A stretch of DNA of 64,000 nucleotides. Source: Campylobacter concisus. Lineage in GTDB: Bacteria > Campylobacterota > Campylobacteria > Campylobacterales > Campylobacteraceae. The position numbers and the translations under genes are program-made. Position 1 is the stretch's first letter. The number at the start of each line of letters is the position of its first letter. Below are positions 1 through 10,054 of this stretch, piece by piece. The stretch covers positions 1,364,001 to 1,428,000 of the forward strand of contig NZ_CP049272.1 in assembly GCF_003048775.2 (NCBI RefSeq). Direction: 5' to 3'. The notes beneath the pieces were generated by a model. That model had not been told where the DNA came from. It saw only the letters and a list, made by a program, of their open reading frames with translations, and ran no database searches.

Positions 1-688
1 GCTCAGGCTCTTTGTGTGGCACTTCTTCATTTTTATTTTTAGTTTTATGAAGTGGTGCTTTTACATTTTCGTTTGAGATAAAATTTTGAGCGCTGATTAC
101 AAGCAGATCGCCTGTCGCATTTGCTTTTATAGTCTTTTGGACCTTATCAGAAAAAATAACTCTAACAGTATTTTTATCATACTGCGAGATGTGAATGTAA
201 TCAGATATAAAATTTTTATAAGTTAGCGGATTACCATTTAATCTACCATCGATATCCATAATGTTTTTATATGTATTTTGTTGCTTTAAAAAGGATGTTT
301 TTAGTTTTGCAGTATCGATTTTTGTATTAAACTTAAGTACTAAAGTGTCATTTACCTTGGTTGCACTAAGCAGCGTCAAAGTAGCAGTACTAGGCGTACT
401 GGCGCTCTTTATGCCATTTAGTGCATTTAGATCTTTTATATACCCACTTGAATCAAAACCAAGCGATTTCGAGCTGGTTATGAGTCTTGTGAGCGCTTGT
501 CTTTTTATATTTTTATCGTTTTTTATGATCGCGTCGACATAGATGTCTTTTATATCGTTGTGAAATTTGATCTTTGCACTTCTGCTTGAGCTAGCAAAAT
601 TTTTATCAAATTTTGCAAATATCTCTGAATTTGTTGCAGCAAAAAGAAAATTACAAACAATAAAAAAGAGTATTATCGCTCGTTTCAT
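1..688 (-). CDS. amiA: N-acetylmuramoyl-L-alanine amidase, N-terminal part (cut by window edge)
   Basis: The minus-strand frame is open from an ATG at 688 to the window edge, about 229 codons; the C-terminus lies outside. It begins with a signal peptide (MKRAIILFFIVCNFLFAAT). A beta-rich region follows that resembles an AMIN domain, and then a charged K/E/H-rich linker that would precede the catalytic Amidase_3 domain. The ATG overlaps the upstream stop as ATGA, indicating translational coupling. The amidase call rests on synteny (C. jejuni has amiA next to this monooxygenase and tyrS, recalled from memory) and on the N-terminal architecture. The catalytic domain itself is not visible. Such enzymes cleave septal peptidoglycan in the periplasm, which fits the FtsEX/EnvC-like genes upstream in the cluster. 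Confidence 0.75.
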   Translation of the reverse strand, partial: MKRAIILFFIVCNFLFAATNSEIFAKFDKNFASSSRSAKIKFHNDIKDIYVDAIIKNDKNIKRQALTRLITSSKSLGFDSSGYIKDLNALNGIKSASTPSTATLTLLSATKVNDTLVLKFNTKIDTAKLKTSFLKQQNTYKNIMDIDGRLNGNPLTYKNFISDYIHISQYDKNTVRVIFSDKVQKTIKANATGDLLVISAQNFISNENVKAPLHKTKNKNEEVPHKEPE

Positions 689-1776
689 TCACCATGTACC
701 AGCTTGTGCATTAGCTCTTTTACGCTTATTAGCTCTTTTAGTTTATATCCGTTTGCTCCAGTGAAAAATAACCCAGTCTCTTTTTTGCCGCTAAATGAGT
801 CAAATAGCCTATCAGCGATGCAATATCCAACCTCTTTAGCTCCTTTGCCCCTTTGACAAGGGCTCACACAGTTGCTTATACACTGGATCTTTGGTCCCAT
901 CCTTTTTTCTACCAAATTTATCAAATTTGTTCTAATCCCACGAGCCGGATAGCCAACTGGGCTTTTTATAAGCTCAATGTCTTTTTCCTCGGCTGCTAGT
1001 ATCACTTCTTTAAAGCCAATATCCGCGTCACACTCATGAGTGCCGATGAAGCGTGTACCCATCTGAACGCCGTCTGCGCCTAGCGATATTGCTTTTTCGA
1101 TATCATTTTTATCCCAAATTCCACCGGCTGCGATGAGCGGAAAGTCGCCCCACTCTTTTATCTCGGCCTTTACTTGTGGAATTAGATTAAATAGCGAAAA
1201 CTCAGGATCAAGGCACTGCTCGTAAGTAAAGCCCTGATGTCCGCCGCTTAGTGGTCCTTCAAGCACGACAGCATCTGGTAAGCGGTCATATCTTTGTAGC
1301 CAACGTTTACAGATGATCTTTAGTGCTTTTGCACTTGAGATAATAGGAACTAGTGCAACCTCTTTAAAATTTTGTGTAAATTCTGGCAAATTCGTAGGTA
1401 GTCCAGCACCTGATACGATGATATTTATACCGGCTTCACAAGCGTCTTTTACCACTCTTGCGTAATCATTTGCAGCATACATTATATTTACGCCAAGTGG
1501 CAAATCTCCACAAATTTTTCGTGCATTCTCAATAATTGCTCTAAGACCTCTTGTTGAGTAGAAATTCTCACTTCCAAATGGCTTTGCATTTAGCTCTTTG
1601 TTTATAAATTTACGATTTTCATAATATCCTGTGCCAACTGAGCTGATTATTCCAAGACCGCCTTCTAGGCTGACATTGCCAGCTAGTTTGTCCCAGCTGA
1701 TACCAAGTCCCATGCCGCCTTGAAATATCGGATACTTTATCTCATATTTTCCTATTTTTAATGGCTTTAACTCCAT
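685..1776 (-). CDS. Nitronate monooxygenase family FMN enzyme
   Basis: This 363-residue TIM-barrel flavoprotein belongs to the 2-nitropropane dioxygenase/nitronate monooxygenase family, also related to FabK. The N-terminus has the typical IFQGGMGLGIS segment. GPLSGGHQGF near residue 180 holds the candidate catalytic His, and GADGVQMGTRF is the FMN-phosphate segment. A Cys-rich stretch near residues 300-325 (CISNCVSPCQ, then YC) is distinctive and might bind metal or Fe-S, which is inference. It lies directly after tyrS with no gap and runs into amiA with a 4-nt overlap. The physiological substrate is unknown; nitronate detoxification is only the family expectation. Confidence 0.85.
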   Translation of the reverse strand: MELKPLKIGKYEIKYPIFQGGMGLGISWDKLAGNVSLEGGLGIISSVGTGYYENRKFINKELNAKPFGSENFYSTRGLRAIIENARKICGDLPLGVNIMYAANDYARVVKDACEAGINIIVSGAGLPTNLPEFTQNFKEVALVPIISSAKALKIICKRWLQRYDRLPDAVVLEGPLSGGHQGFTYEQCLDPEFSLFNLIPQVKAEIKEWGDFPLIAAGGIWDKNDIEKAISLGADGVQMGTRFIGTHECDADIGFKEVILAAEEKDIELIKSPVGYPARGIRTNLINLVEKRMGPKIQCISNCVSPCQRGKGAKEVGYCIADRLFDSFSGKKETGLFFTGANGYKLKELISVKELMHKLVHGE

Positions 1777-2982
1777 CTATTCAACCTTTACTTTTGCAAA
1801 TTTACGCTTACCGACTTGCAAGATATATTCACCTGCTTCTAATTTTAATTGCTCATCACTAATCTTTTCTTGATTAATGCTAACTGCATTTGCCTTTATG
1901 TCGCGTCTTGCTTGAGAATTTGACTCACTTAGCTCACACTGCGATAAAGCTTCCACTATCCACGCTGGTGCTTTTAGGCTAAATTCTTTTATATCAGTTG
2001 GGAGCTGATTTTGAGAGTGGACACTATTAAACTCAGCCATCGCAGCCTTTGCAGCCTCCTCGCCGTGATACCTTGCTGTTATCTCGTACGCAAGGTCCTC
2101 TTTTGCTTTTTTTGGATGATACTTGCCGTTTTTTACGTCATTCATTAAATTTTCTATCTCGCCAAGGCTTTTTGTGCTTAAAAGTTCGTACCAACGCCAC
2201 ATTAGCTCATCGCTTATACTAAGCGTTTTTGCAAACATATCATTTGCATTTTCAGTTACGCCGATATAATTTCCAAGACTTTTGCTCATCTTATTTACAC
2301 CATCAAGCCCCTCAAGAAGTGGCATCATGATAACAGCTTGCTCTTTGCCAACATTATATGTCCGCTGTAAGGTTCTACCCATTAGAAGGTTAAATTTCTG
2401 ATCCGTACCGCCCATCTCGATGTCGCACTTCATCGCAACGCTATCATAACCTTGAAGAAGCGGATACATAAATTCACAAATTGAAATTGGACTGCCAGAT
2501 TTTATCCTTTTTTCAAAGTCGTCACGCTCTAGCATTCTAGCGACTGAAAATGTGCTAGTTAGCTCTATCATTCCAGCAGCTCCAAGCTCATTTGACCATT
2601 TTGAGTTAAACATTATCAAGGTCTTTTTTGGATCTAAAATTTTAAAAACTTGCTCCTCGTAAGTCTTGGCATTTTTTAAAACCGTCTCTTGATCTAGCTT
2701 CTTTCTGGTAGCTGATTTGCCGGTTGGATCGCCTATTTGAGCAGTGAAGTCGCCTATCAAAAACTGTACGATCGCGCCATGTTTTTGAAGTAGTGCCATC
2801 TTGCTTAAAACGACTGTGTGACCTAAGTGAAGGTCTGGAGCAGTTGGGTCAAAGCCAGCCTTTACATAGAAATTTTCACCTTTTTCATAATAGTTTTTTA
2901 TTAAATTCTCAACTCTTTCAAAGTCAATAATCTCGGCGACACCGCGTTTTATCTCTTGTAAAATTTCAGCTATATCTTGCAT
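1777..2982 (-). CDS. tyrS: Tyrosyl-tRNA synthetase
   Basis: This cytosolic class I aminoacyl-tRNA synthetase, 401 residues, charges tRNA-Tyr. The HIGH signature appears as HLGH at residues 52-55. KMSKSLGN lies near residue 235. The C-terminus is a short S4-like RNA-binding region. Length and motifs fit the TyrZ-like bacterial branch. It starts at an ATG 10 nt after the spoT stop and abuts the monooxygenase gene, so it appears to be part of one long minus-strand transcription unit. Confidence 0.97.
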   Translation of the reverse strand: MQDIAEILQEIKRGVAEIIDFERVENLIKNYYEKGENFYVKAGFDPTAPDLHLGHTVVLSKMALLQKHGAIVQFLIGDFTAQIGDPTGKSATRKKLDQETVLKNAKTYEEQVFKILDPKKTLIMFNSKWSNELGAAGMIELTSTFSVARMLERDDFEKRIKSGSPISICEFMYPLLQGYDSVAMKCDIEMGGTDQKFNLLMGRTLQRTYNVGKEQAVIMMPLLEGLDGVNKMSKSLGNYIGVTENANDMFAKTLSISDELMWRWYELLSTKSLGEIENLMNDVKNGKYHPKKAKEDLAYEITARYHGEEAAKAAMAEFNSVHSQNQLPTDIKEFSLKAPAWIVEALSQCELSESNSQARRDIKANAVSINQEKISDEQLKLEAGEYILQVGKRKFAKVKVE

Positions 2983-2992
2983 TATCTTTCTC

Positions 2993-5182
2993 CTAGTTAT
3001 GGTATGGATCGCTTTGCGAAACGAAATCTATAATCTTATATCTATCTTTGATCTTCTCTCTTAGCTCGTTTGCATCGATATTTTCGGCTATCTCAACACT
3101 TATTTCAAATGTATCGCCACTAAGGTCATTTGCTTCATTTAGCGAGATTGTAGCCAAATTTACATCTAGTCTAGCAAGATATGTTAAAAATTCAGCCAAC
3201 GCGCCTTTTCGGTTCTCAAGATTTAATAAAATTTTATATCTATGTGGGGCATTTCTAGTCCATTTGACAAAGATGATTTCATTGCCCTTATCCATAAGCT
3301 TTCCAGCACGCTCACAAAGTTTGTGGTGCACTGTCACATTGTGCCCATTTTTAAAGCCAACTATACTATCGCCTCTTTTTGGATTACAACAATAGTCAAA
3401 CTCGACATTTGAAATTTTATGATTTGAATAGATTACAATATTTTCAAATTTTTGCTTTTTAACCTGATATTTGTCGCCCAAAGAGATCATAAAAGGACGC
3501 TCTTTTTTTATATACTTTTTAAGCATATTTACGACCTCTTGCAAAAATTCGCTTTCAGTTGCAGCACGAAAAACTTTTTTGCCTAAATTTTCATGCTCTA
3601 TCCAGTCTAAAATTCTATCTTTTGAAACGCCAAAAACCGACTTTAAAATATCAACTGCAATTTTATAATTTATATCTTTTATCTTTTGCTTGCAGTATGT
3701 TCTTATTGTAGCCCTTGCTTTACCAGTTCGAACGCTATTTATCCATGAACAGCGAAATTTTGCCTCCTCGCCAGTTACAATCCTTACAATATCACCGTTT
3801 TTTAGCTCTGTTAAAAGTGGCATCCTGACGCGATTTATATAAGCTTCTTTTGCGTAAAGTCCGATCTCTGTGTGAATCTCATAAGCATAATCAAGTGCAG
3901 TAGCCCCGCGTGGAAGTGTAAAAACCTCACCTTTTGGCGAATAGACCGCAATATCTTCTATATAAAGACTATCTTTTGCATATTCATAAAGCTCTTCGAC
4001 GTTACTTTCAGCTTCATTGTTTTGCATACCAATGTCGTTTAGCCAGTCAAGTTTTGGATTAAGTAAACTGCCCTCGCCATTTTTGTATTTCCAGTGAGCT
4101 GCGACACCGTATTCGGCGGTTTTGTGCATATCGTAAGTACGAACTTGTGCCTCAAAAATACTCTTATTATCAAAAATAGTTGTATGTATCGTTTGATAGC
4201 CATTTTGCTTTGGAAGCGCAATATAATCCTTAAATCTCGAAATAAGAGGATTAAAATTTATATGCAAATTTCCAAGCGCAAGGTAGCAATCAAGCGGCTT
4301 TTGCACAAGAATTCTAATGGCGAGCAAATCAAGCACCTCTTCAATCGAAATGCCTTTTCTTTGCATTTTTAAATAGATTGAGTAGTAATGCTTTATACGT
4401 TTTTGTATCTCAAAAGTGCCCTCAATAAAGCCGTTTTCAAGCAAAATTTGATTTACTTTTTCGTAAAAAGCATTTAGCTTAAGGCTAAGCTGCTGCTTAT
4501 TTTTATTTAAAAAGCTATCGATCTTGGCGTATTCTTCTGGCATCGCATATTTAAAGCTTAGATCCTCAAGTATGTTTTTAATCGATGAAATTCCAAGCCT
4601 ATGAGCGATCGGAGCGTAGACCATAACCGTCTCTTCAGCAATACGTTTTTGTTTTTCTACTTTTAATGCATCAAGGGTTAGCATATTATGAAGCCTATCA
4701 CAAAGCTTAACCACAAGAACTCTAACATCTTCTATGGAGATTAAAAGCATTTTTCTAAAAGTTAGTGCCGAGCTTGCTAGTTTTTCGTTACTACTTGAGC
4801 TTGCAAGCTTGTTTTCTCTTATAGCAACTATCTTTGTAAGCCCCTCAACCAGCTTTGCCACTTCATCGCCAAATTCAGCCTGAACTTCGCTCAGTGTAAC
4901 TTCAGTATCTTCAACTACATCGTGAAGTAGTGCAGCTATGACCATACTCTCATCTCCACCCATATTTGCTACTATTGATGCTACTAAGATAGGATGGATT
5001 GCGTATGGCTCGCCACTTTTGCGGTATTGACCAGCATGAGATGTGACACAGCTATCTATAGCTTTGTCTAATTTCTCGCTTCGTTCGCAAAGAGAAAAGA
5101 GCAGCGTTATAGCTTCTGAAACATTTTTACAAGGTAAAATTTGTTCTATTAGCTGCTCTAAAAAAAGACTATTTTCCTTCAA
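2993..5182 (-). CDS. spoT: Bifunctional (p)ppGpp synthetase/hydrolase
   Basis: This 729-residue Rel/Spo protein controls the stringent-response alarmone. The N-terminal HD hydrolase has LLHDVVEDT with His87-Asp88. The synthetase domain contains [15 protein letters not shown]; the RxKD form is that of bifunctional enzymes, whereas monofunctional RelA has ExDD. A TGS domain follows around residues 415-475 and a C-terminal ACT domain around 650-725. It appears to be the long Rel of this genome region. It begins at TTG (5182) inside the end of rpoZ (14-nt overlap) with no nearby ATG, so translation probably depends on rpoZ. Confidence 0.96.
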   Translation of the reverse strand: MKENSLFLEQLIEQILPCKNVSEAITLLFSLCERSEKLDKAIDSCVTSHAGQYRKSGEPYAIHPILVASIVANMGGDESMVIAALLHDVVEDTEVTLSEVQAEFGDEVAKLVEGLTKIVAIRENKLASSSSNEKLASSALTFRKMLLISIEDVRVLVVKLCDRLHNMLTLDALKVEKQKRIAEETVMVYAPIAHRLGISSIKNILEDLSFKYAMPEEYAKIDSFLNKNKQQLSLKLNAFYEKVNQILLENGFIEGTFEIQKRIKHYYSIYLKMQRKGISIEEVLDLLAIRILVQKPLDCYLALGNLHINFNPLISRFKDYIALPKQNGYQTIHTTIFDNKSIFEAQVRTYDMHKTAEYGVAAHWKYKNGEGSLLNPKLDWLNDIGMQNNEAESNVEELYEYAKDSLYIEDIAVYSPKGEVFTLPRGATALDYAYEIHTEIGLYAKEAYINRVRMPLLTELKNGDIVRIVTGEEAKFRCSWINSVRTGKARATIRTYCKQKIKDINYKIAVDILKSVFGVSKDRILDWIEHENLGKKVFRAATESEFLQEVVNMLKKYIKKERPFMISLGDKYQVKKQKFENIVIYSNHKISNVEFDYCCNPKRGDSIVGFKNGHNVTVHHKLCERAGKLMDKGNEIIFVKWTRNAPHRYKILLNLENRKGALAEFLTYLARLDVNLATISLNEANDLSGDTFEISVEIAENIDANELREKIKDRYKIIDFVSQSDPYHN

Positions 5183-5384
5183 CTATTGCCTCTAAGCCTA
5201 TTTTGCCCTCAGCTACTTCAAGTAGCGCAATGTCAGCAAATTTCATCTTTGAAGTATCAGCATTAACAAGAGTTTGAGCTCCGTTTGCCAGTGCTTCTGC
5301 GCGCTTTGCTACGATAAGTGAAAGTTTATATCTATCATCACCAACTTGCTTTAACGCTCTTGCTGTTATTTGTTCTGTTCTCAT
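5169..5384 (-). CDS. rpoZ: RNA polymerase omega subunit
   Basis: This 71-residue protein starts MRTEQITARAL and carries the omega signature DDRYKLSLIVAKRAEAL. It helps beta-prime folding and RNA polymerase assembly. It is encoded immediately upstream of spoT and overlaps it by 14 nt, the same pairing as rpoZ-spoT in many bacteria. In other bacteria omega is part of the ppGpp-binding site, so the linkage makes functional sense. It begins 18 nt after the pyrH stop. Confidence 0.95.
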   Translation of the reverse strand: MRTEQITARALKQVGDDRYKLSLIVAKRAEALANGAQTLVNADTSKMKFADIALLEVAEGKIGLEAIVEGK

Positions 5385-5402
5385 ATTTATCCTTTTTAAA
5401 AT

Positions 5403-6137
<735 letters not shown>

Positions 6138-6143
6138 TCACGC

Positions 6144-6149
6144 ATTTTA
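6144..6149 (-). promoter_or_regulatory. Possible -10 box for pyrH
   Basis: On the minus strand, GGCTAAAATG gives a TAAAAT hexamer about 25 nt upstream of the pyrH ATG, after a T-rich stretch, as in Campylobacter sigma-70 promoters. A short AGCC/GGCT inverted repeat overlaps it. Tentative. Confidence 0.4.
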
Positions 6150-6192
6150 GCCAAAAAGGCTTTAAATTTAGTTAATAGCACTTGCAAGGCGG

Positions 6193-7413
6193 CTATTTTG
6201 AGATCATCTCAAGTGGATCAATGTGGTAGTTTCTTTGCGTCACTTCAAAGGTTAGATCATTTCTAACTCGGCCTATAACGTAGCCTTTTTGCACAACTGA
6301 GCCGACTTTTACAGTCGGTGCGATCTGGCTTAGGTGAGCATAGATCGTGTGGATGCCATTTTCGTTTTCTATAATGACAACATTTTCAAGCATCGGAGTT
6401 GCTTTTGCAAAGACCACTTTGCCATTTAGCACGCTTTTGACCTTGGCATCTGGTGTGGTTGAGCGAAGCGTGACTGACTCGTTAAAAATTTTTATGTTAT
6501 ATATTGGATCTACGTAATTTCCAAATTTTTGCTTTACGGTGTAGCTATCAAGAGGAGCGATTGTCTTTGCACCTGAATATTTTTTGACCGAGCTTGTTTG
6601 ATAGCCTCCACTCATTGGCTGGCTTTTTTCGCCTTTTTTACCACCTTTGCTTGCAGCTACTTTTTCTTGTTTTTCTCTAGCAGCACGTGCGGCTTCATCT
6701 TCTTGTTTTTGCATGATAGCGAGCTGCTCTAGCGTCTTTCTTAGCTCATCTTGCTGGGCTTGAAGCTTGGCTAGCTTTTTGCTATAAATTTCTTTATCTC
6801 GTTTTAGTCCGTTTATAGTATTTTTTTGCGTACTTTCTAAATTTTGCAAGTCACTTTGCTTGCGTCTATAGTTTTTGATGCTTGAGTTTATCTCATTTAT
6901 CTTATTTGATTTACTTTTTATCTTTTCGATTGTATCTTCATAGTTTTGACTAAGTCTTTTAAAATCCTCTTTTGCAATGGCATTTAGTTTGGTTAAAATT
7001 TGAGATGAGATGATACTCTCCTCGCTTTGCTTGCCCTCGGTTGCAGACATCAAAAGATCAAACGATAAATCTTCTGCGATGATCCTTATCATGTTTTGCT
7101 CAAGCTCCTTTTGAGTGCGTTCTAGCTCTTTGTTTTGCTTAGTTAGATCATCAAGCTCGATAAGGGATTTTGAAGCATTTGTTTCAAGGACTGAAATTTG
7201 ATCCTTTAAATTTGTGATATCGCCACTTATACCACGAAGTTTTTTCTCGCCATTTACAATATCACCAGCCAAATCATCTAACTTTTTACTAAGCTGCTCG
7301 CTCATCGCCTGACTCGATCTTAGCGAGTTTTTGGAGTCTTTGATCTTCTCTTTGGTATTTGACGCAAAAGCTAAGCTAAAAGCTAGCAAAAATATAAAAA
7401 TTCCTTTTCTCAT
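6193..7413 (-). CDS. EnvC-like murein hydrolase activator (degenerate LytM/M23 domain)
   Basis: This 406-residue periplasmic protein has a signal peptide (about residues 1-17) and a long coiled coil (about 20-250). A basic linker and a C-terminal LytM/M23 fold (about 295-400) follow. Active M23 enzymes need HxxxD, a YxHL histidine and HxH. Here only His360 in YAHLS is clear. The first motif position reads FNESVTL (310-316) and the last reads DLTFEV, without the usual HLHFEV histidines. The domain is therefore probably non-catalytic, like E. coli EnvC and NlpD, which activate amidases. Genes for FtsX and FtsE directly precede it (4-nt overlap with ftsX) and amiA lies downstream in the same cluster, matching the FtsEX-EnvC-amidase pathway. 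Automated annotation would probably call it an M23 peptidase. Confidence 0.85.
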   Translation of the reverse strand: MRKGIFIFLLAFSLAFASNTKEKIKDSKNSLRSSQAMSEQLSKKLDDLAGDIVNGEKKLRGISGDITNLKDQISVLETNASKSLIELDDLTKQNKELERTQKELEQNMIRIIAEDLSFDLLMSATEGKQSEESIISSQILTKLNAIAKEDFKRLSQNYEDTIEKIKSKSNKINEINSSIKNYRRKQSDLQNLESTQKNTINGLKRDKEIYSKKLAKLQAQQDELRKTLEQLAIMQKQEDEAARAAREKQEKVAASKGGKKGEKSQPMSGGYQTSSVKKYSGAKTIAPLDSYTVKQKFGNYVDPIYNIKIFNESVTLRSTTPDAKVKSVLNGKVVFAKATPMLENVVIIENENGIHTIYAHLSQIAPTVKVGSVVQKGYVIGRVRNDLTFEVTQRNYHIDPLEMISK

Positions 7414-8237
7414 ATCGTGCTTTTTCTAGCCTTACTCATCACTAAACTAACGGCAAAAATGCTTAAAAACATAGCCACGCCAAATAAAATAAAAACATCC
7501 CTTGAAGGATCAAGGCTAGGCAAAACCACATCGATGCTTACGGCATTTTCTCTAAAAATTTCAATACTAGGCAAGAAAAAGAAAAATGCTCCAACAACGA
7601 TGGTCGCAACTATGCTATCAACCATGGCTGATTTATAGAGCATGGCTGATTTTAGCCAAAATGGTGCTCCAAAAAGCGTCATGATCTCGATGCGCTCTCT
7701 ATGCTCAAATAGCCAAATTTTAGCCTGCTTAAGCATGAGCATGAGTCCAACCACACAAAGTATCGCCATAAAAGCATACGATATACTTTTGGCTAAATTT
7801 AGCATTTTAAAGACCTTGTCATGGGTCTTTGAAAATGTCTCGACCTTTGTGATGCCATCAAATTTTAAAAGTTTTTGCTTTAGATCATCCATGTACTGCG
7901 GTGTCGGAAATTCGCTAAGTTTTAGTGAGTAAAATTTTGGCAGTGCATTTTGAAGGATGGATAAATTTTTAGCCGAGATGTCGTTTGATAGGCGATCTAT
8001 TATCTTTTGCGGGCTTAGTGGCTCTACACTTGCTAGAGTGCTAACCACTGGCTTTAGCACTGGTTCGCTTAGCTCTTTGTTTGAGACAACCACGATGTTG
8101 TAGTCATTTCCCATGAGTCTTTCATAATCTCTCACAATCTTATCGGCAGTTAGGCTAAACTGCACGGAGAACAAAAGAGCGATTAGCGGCAGGATGAATC
8201 CAAGATGATTTTTAAGCGATCTCATGCACGCCTCCAT
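7410..8237 (-). CDS. ftsX: Cell division protein FtsX (ABC transporter-like membrane subunit)
   Basis: This 275-residue inner-membrane protein has the FtsX layout. One N-terminal membrane segment (about residues 10-28) is followed by a periplasmic domain to about 150 and then three membrane segments near 155-175, 197-220 and 247-266. It partners with FtsE to drive periplasmic amidase activation at the septum. It overlaps ftsE by 26 nt if ATG 8237 is used; a second ATG at 8225 (MRSLKNHLGF) would reduce this to 14 nt and is equally credible. It runs into the EnvC-like gene with ATGA-type coupling. Confidence 0.9.
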   Translation of the reverse strand: MEACMRSLKNHLGFILPLIALLFSVQFSLTADKIVRDYERLMGNDYNIVVVSNKELSEPVLKPVVSTLASVEPLSPQKIIDRLSNDISAKNLSILQNALPKFYSLKLSEFPTPQYMDDLKQKLLKFDGITKVETFSKTHDKVFKMLNLAKSISYAFMAILCVVGLMLMLKQAKIWLFEHRERIEIMTLFGAPFWLKSAMLYKSAMVDSIVATIVVGAFFFFLPSIEIFRENAVSIDVVLPSLDPSRDVFILFGVAMFLSIFAVSLVMSKARKSTI

Positions 8238-8883
8238 TTTCTATGACGAAGTGACGGTATGGGATACGAAGCGTTGAGGGAATGTGATGAGTCACCACAA
8301 CGACGCTTGTGCCTAAAAATTCCCTAGCTGATTTTAAAAGCGACCAGATGACGTCGCTCGAGTATTCGTCTAAATTTCCAGTTGGCTCGTCGCATAAGAG
8401 CAAATTTGGATTGTGCGCTAGAGCCCTTGCCATCGCTACTCTTTGCTGCTCACCACCGCTTAGCTCACGAGGATATTTATCGGCTTTATGAAGCATATTT
8501 ACATGTTTTAAAAGCTTTGCTACTTGCTTTTTACTCACATTTTGATTGATGCCTTTGATGATGAGGGGTAACATGACGTTTCTTTCCACATTCCATTCAT
8601 TTATCAAGCGATAATTTTGAAATATAATGCCAACTCGCTGCCTAAGCTCACAAAGTCTTTTATCATCGATGTCGTCCATTTGAGTCATGCAGACATTTAG
8701 CTCTCCAGCAAGAGGTGAAATTTCTCCGTAAAATGATTTTAAAAGCGTACTTTTTCCACTTCCACTCTTGCCTGTTATAAAAACAAAATCATTTGCATAA
8801 ATATCTAAATTGACGCTATTAATTACAATTTCATCGCGTTCATAAGCTAGGCTCAAATTTCTTGCACTAATTATCTCTTGCAT
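8212..8883 (-). CDS. ftsE: Cell division ATP-binding protein FtsE
   Basis: This 223-residue ABC ATPase has Walker A GKSGSGKST near residues 37-45. The signature is LSGGEQQRVAMARAL, followed by Walker B LLLCDEPTGNLD and a switch His in VVVTHH. It pairs with FtsX to link ATP hydrolysis in the cytoplasm to peptidoglycan hydrolase activation in the periplasm. Its start lies within the 3' end of trmB (17-nt overlap). Confidence 0.95.
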   Translation of the reverse strand: MQEIISARNLSLAYERDEIVINSVNLDIYANDFVFITGKSGSGKSTLLKSFYGEISPLAGELNVCMTQMDDIDDKRLCELRQRVGIIFQNYRLINEWNVERNVMLPLIIKGINQNVSKKQVAKLLKHVNMLHKADKYPRELSGGEQQRVAMARALAHNPNLLLCDEPTGNLDEYSSDVIWSLLKSAREFLGTSVVVVTHHIPSTLRIPYRHFVIENGGVHEIA

Positions 8884-10054
8884 CAGCCAAATACTCCTTC
8901 AAAAGCTTGTGTGCAGCTAAATTCTCACGAATTAAGATCGGTTTTTTTATAAAATATTCGCTTTTTTCATCGCTTATTTTGATAAAACATTGCTCAGGTT
9001 TATTAAACGCTCCAAAAGCAACTTTTAGCAAAATTTCATCTTCGTTTATAGTGTAAATTTCTTCGAAATGTAAAAAATAATCCTCTTTTTTGATGATAAA
9101 ATTTTTAAAATTTTTAATAATATTTTTTACGCTTGTCTTTTCTTTAAAGCTAAAATCCCCAGCTAAAACACTCTCACCACTTTCAATCTCACAAGTATAA
9201 ATGACGTCATAAATATCCTTATCTTGACGTCTCCAGCGATCTTCATACTTACTAGTTACTTCTAAATTTCTATTTTTGAAAGCTTCTATTTTTGAGTTTG
9301 TAGGCTCTAAAAATTTACTCAAGCTAAAGTCGCAATACTCCTTGCTATCAGTCCTTAGCTCAAATTTGCCGCCTACTTTTAGTATCCTCTCGCACTCAAG
9401 CGCAAATGCCGATGAGACCACACGTCTATGCTCTGCTTTATCCCACGGCACTGGAAAGTGTAAAAATACTCTATCAACTAAATTTGAGCCAATAAGCGAG
9501 AGTAAAAGTCTTGCGTCAGTATTGATTAGACGTACGTTTTCTAGGCCATTTGCCCTAGCTAGCTTTGCTACTTGCTCGATGCTTGGCTTATAGACTTCTA
9601 TTCCGATAACTAGGGCATTTGGATTGTTTTTAGCTTGATAAAGCAAGTGCCTGCCAGAACCAAAGCCGATCTCGATAAAAATCTCTTTAAATTTATCTTT
9701 TAGCTCGCAAAAAGCTGGCACAAACTCTTCAAGACTTAAAATTTCACTCACTTTTTTGGTCAAATTTGTCTTTTTCACGGCAAATGCTTGACTGATGATG
9801 TCGTTACAACTTTGCTCTTTAAAAAGCTCAAGTGCTTCTTGTAAAAGACCGACTTTAGCAGGCTTTGTAAGCTTTTCTCCCTTTACGACGATGCCGCTTT
9901 TACCGGATTTTACGACTAGAAAAAAGCTCTCTTCTTCATTTTTTGTGTAGATGAGCCTCTCGTTTCGGCCATTTGCCTGCCAAAGAAATTTGACTTTGTC
10001 ATTACCAAATGGAAATGAAAGCTCTTTTAAAGACGAAGCAATGAAATTTGGCAT
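8867..10054 (-). CDS. trmB: tRNA (guanine-N7-)-methyltransferase, long form
   Basis: This protein makes m7G in the tRNA variable loop using S-adenosylmethionine. The methyltransferase core has IEIGFGSGRHLLYQA (SAM-binding motif I) around residue 135 and the TrmB-typical VFLHFPVPWDKAEHRR. At 395 residues it is much longer than the roughly 220-240-residue E. coli enzyme. The extra sequence forms an N-terminal domain of about 120 residues and a C-terminal extension of about 100. From memory, C. jejuni TrmB is similarly long. It overlaps the flpA remnant by 1 nt and ftsE by 17 nt. Confidence 0.92.
   Translation of the reverse strand: MPNFIASSLKELSFPFGNDKVKFLWQANGRNERLIYTKNEEESFFLVVKSGKSGIVVKGEKLTKPAKVGLLQEALELFKEQSCNDIISQAFAVKKTNLTKKVSEILSLEEFVPAFCELKDKFKEIFIEIGFGSGRHLLYQAKNNPNALVIGIEVYKPSIEQVAKLARANGLENVRLINTDARLLLSLIGSNLVDRVFLHFPVPWDKAEHRRVVSSAFALECERILKVGGKFELRTDSKEYCDFSLSKFLEPTNSKIEAFKNRNLEVTSKYEDRWRRQDKDIYDVIYTCEIESGESVLAGDFSFKEKTSVKNIIKNFKNFIIKKEDYFLHFEEIYTINEDEILLKVAFGAFNKPEQCFIKISDEKSEYFIKKPILIRENLAAHKLLKEYLADARDN

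Noticed and set aside
261-764. Two plus-strand open frames at the left edge
   Set aside because: They lie opposite the amidase gene, which has a signal peptide and coupled start; the plus-strand peptides show no family features.
4039-4372. Short open frames on both strands within spoT
   Set aside because: They are shadows of the conserved synthetase domain in other frames, without ribosome binding sites.
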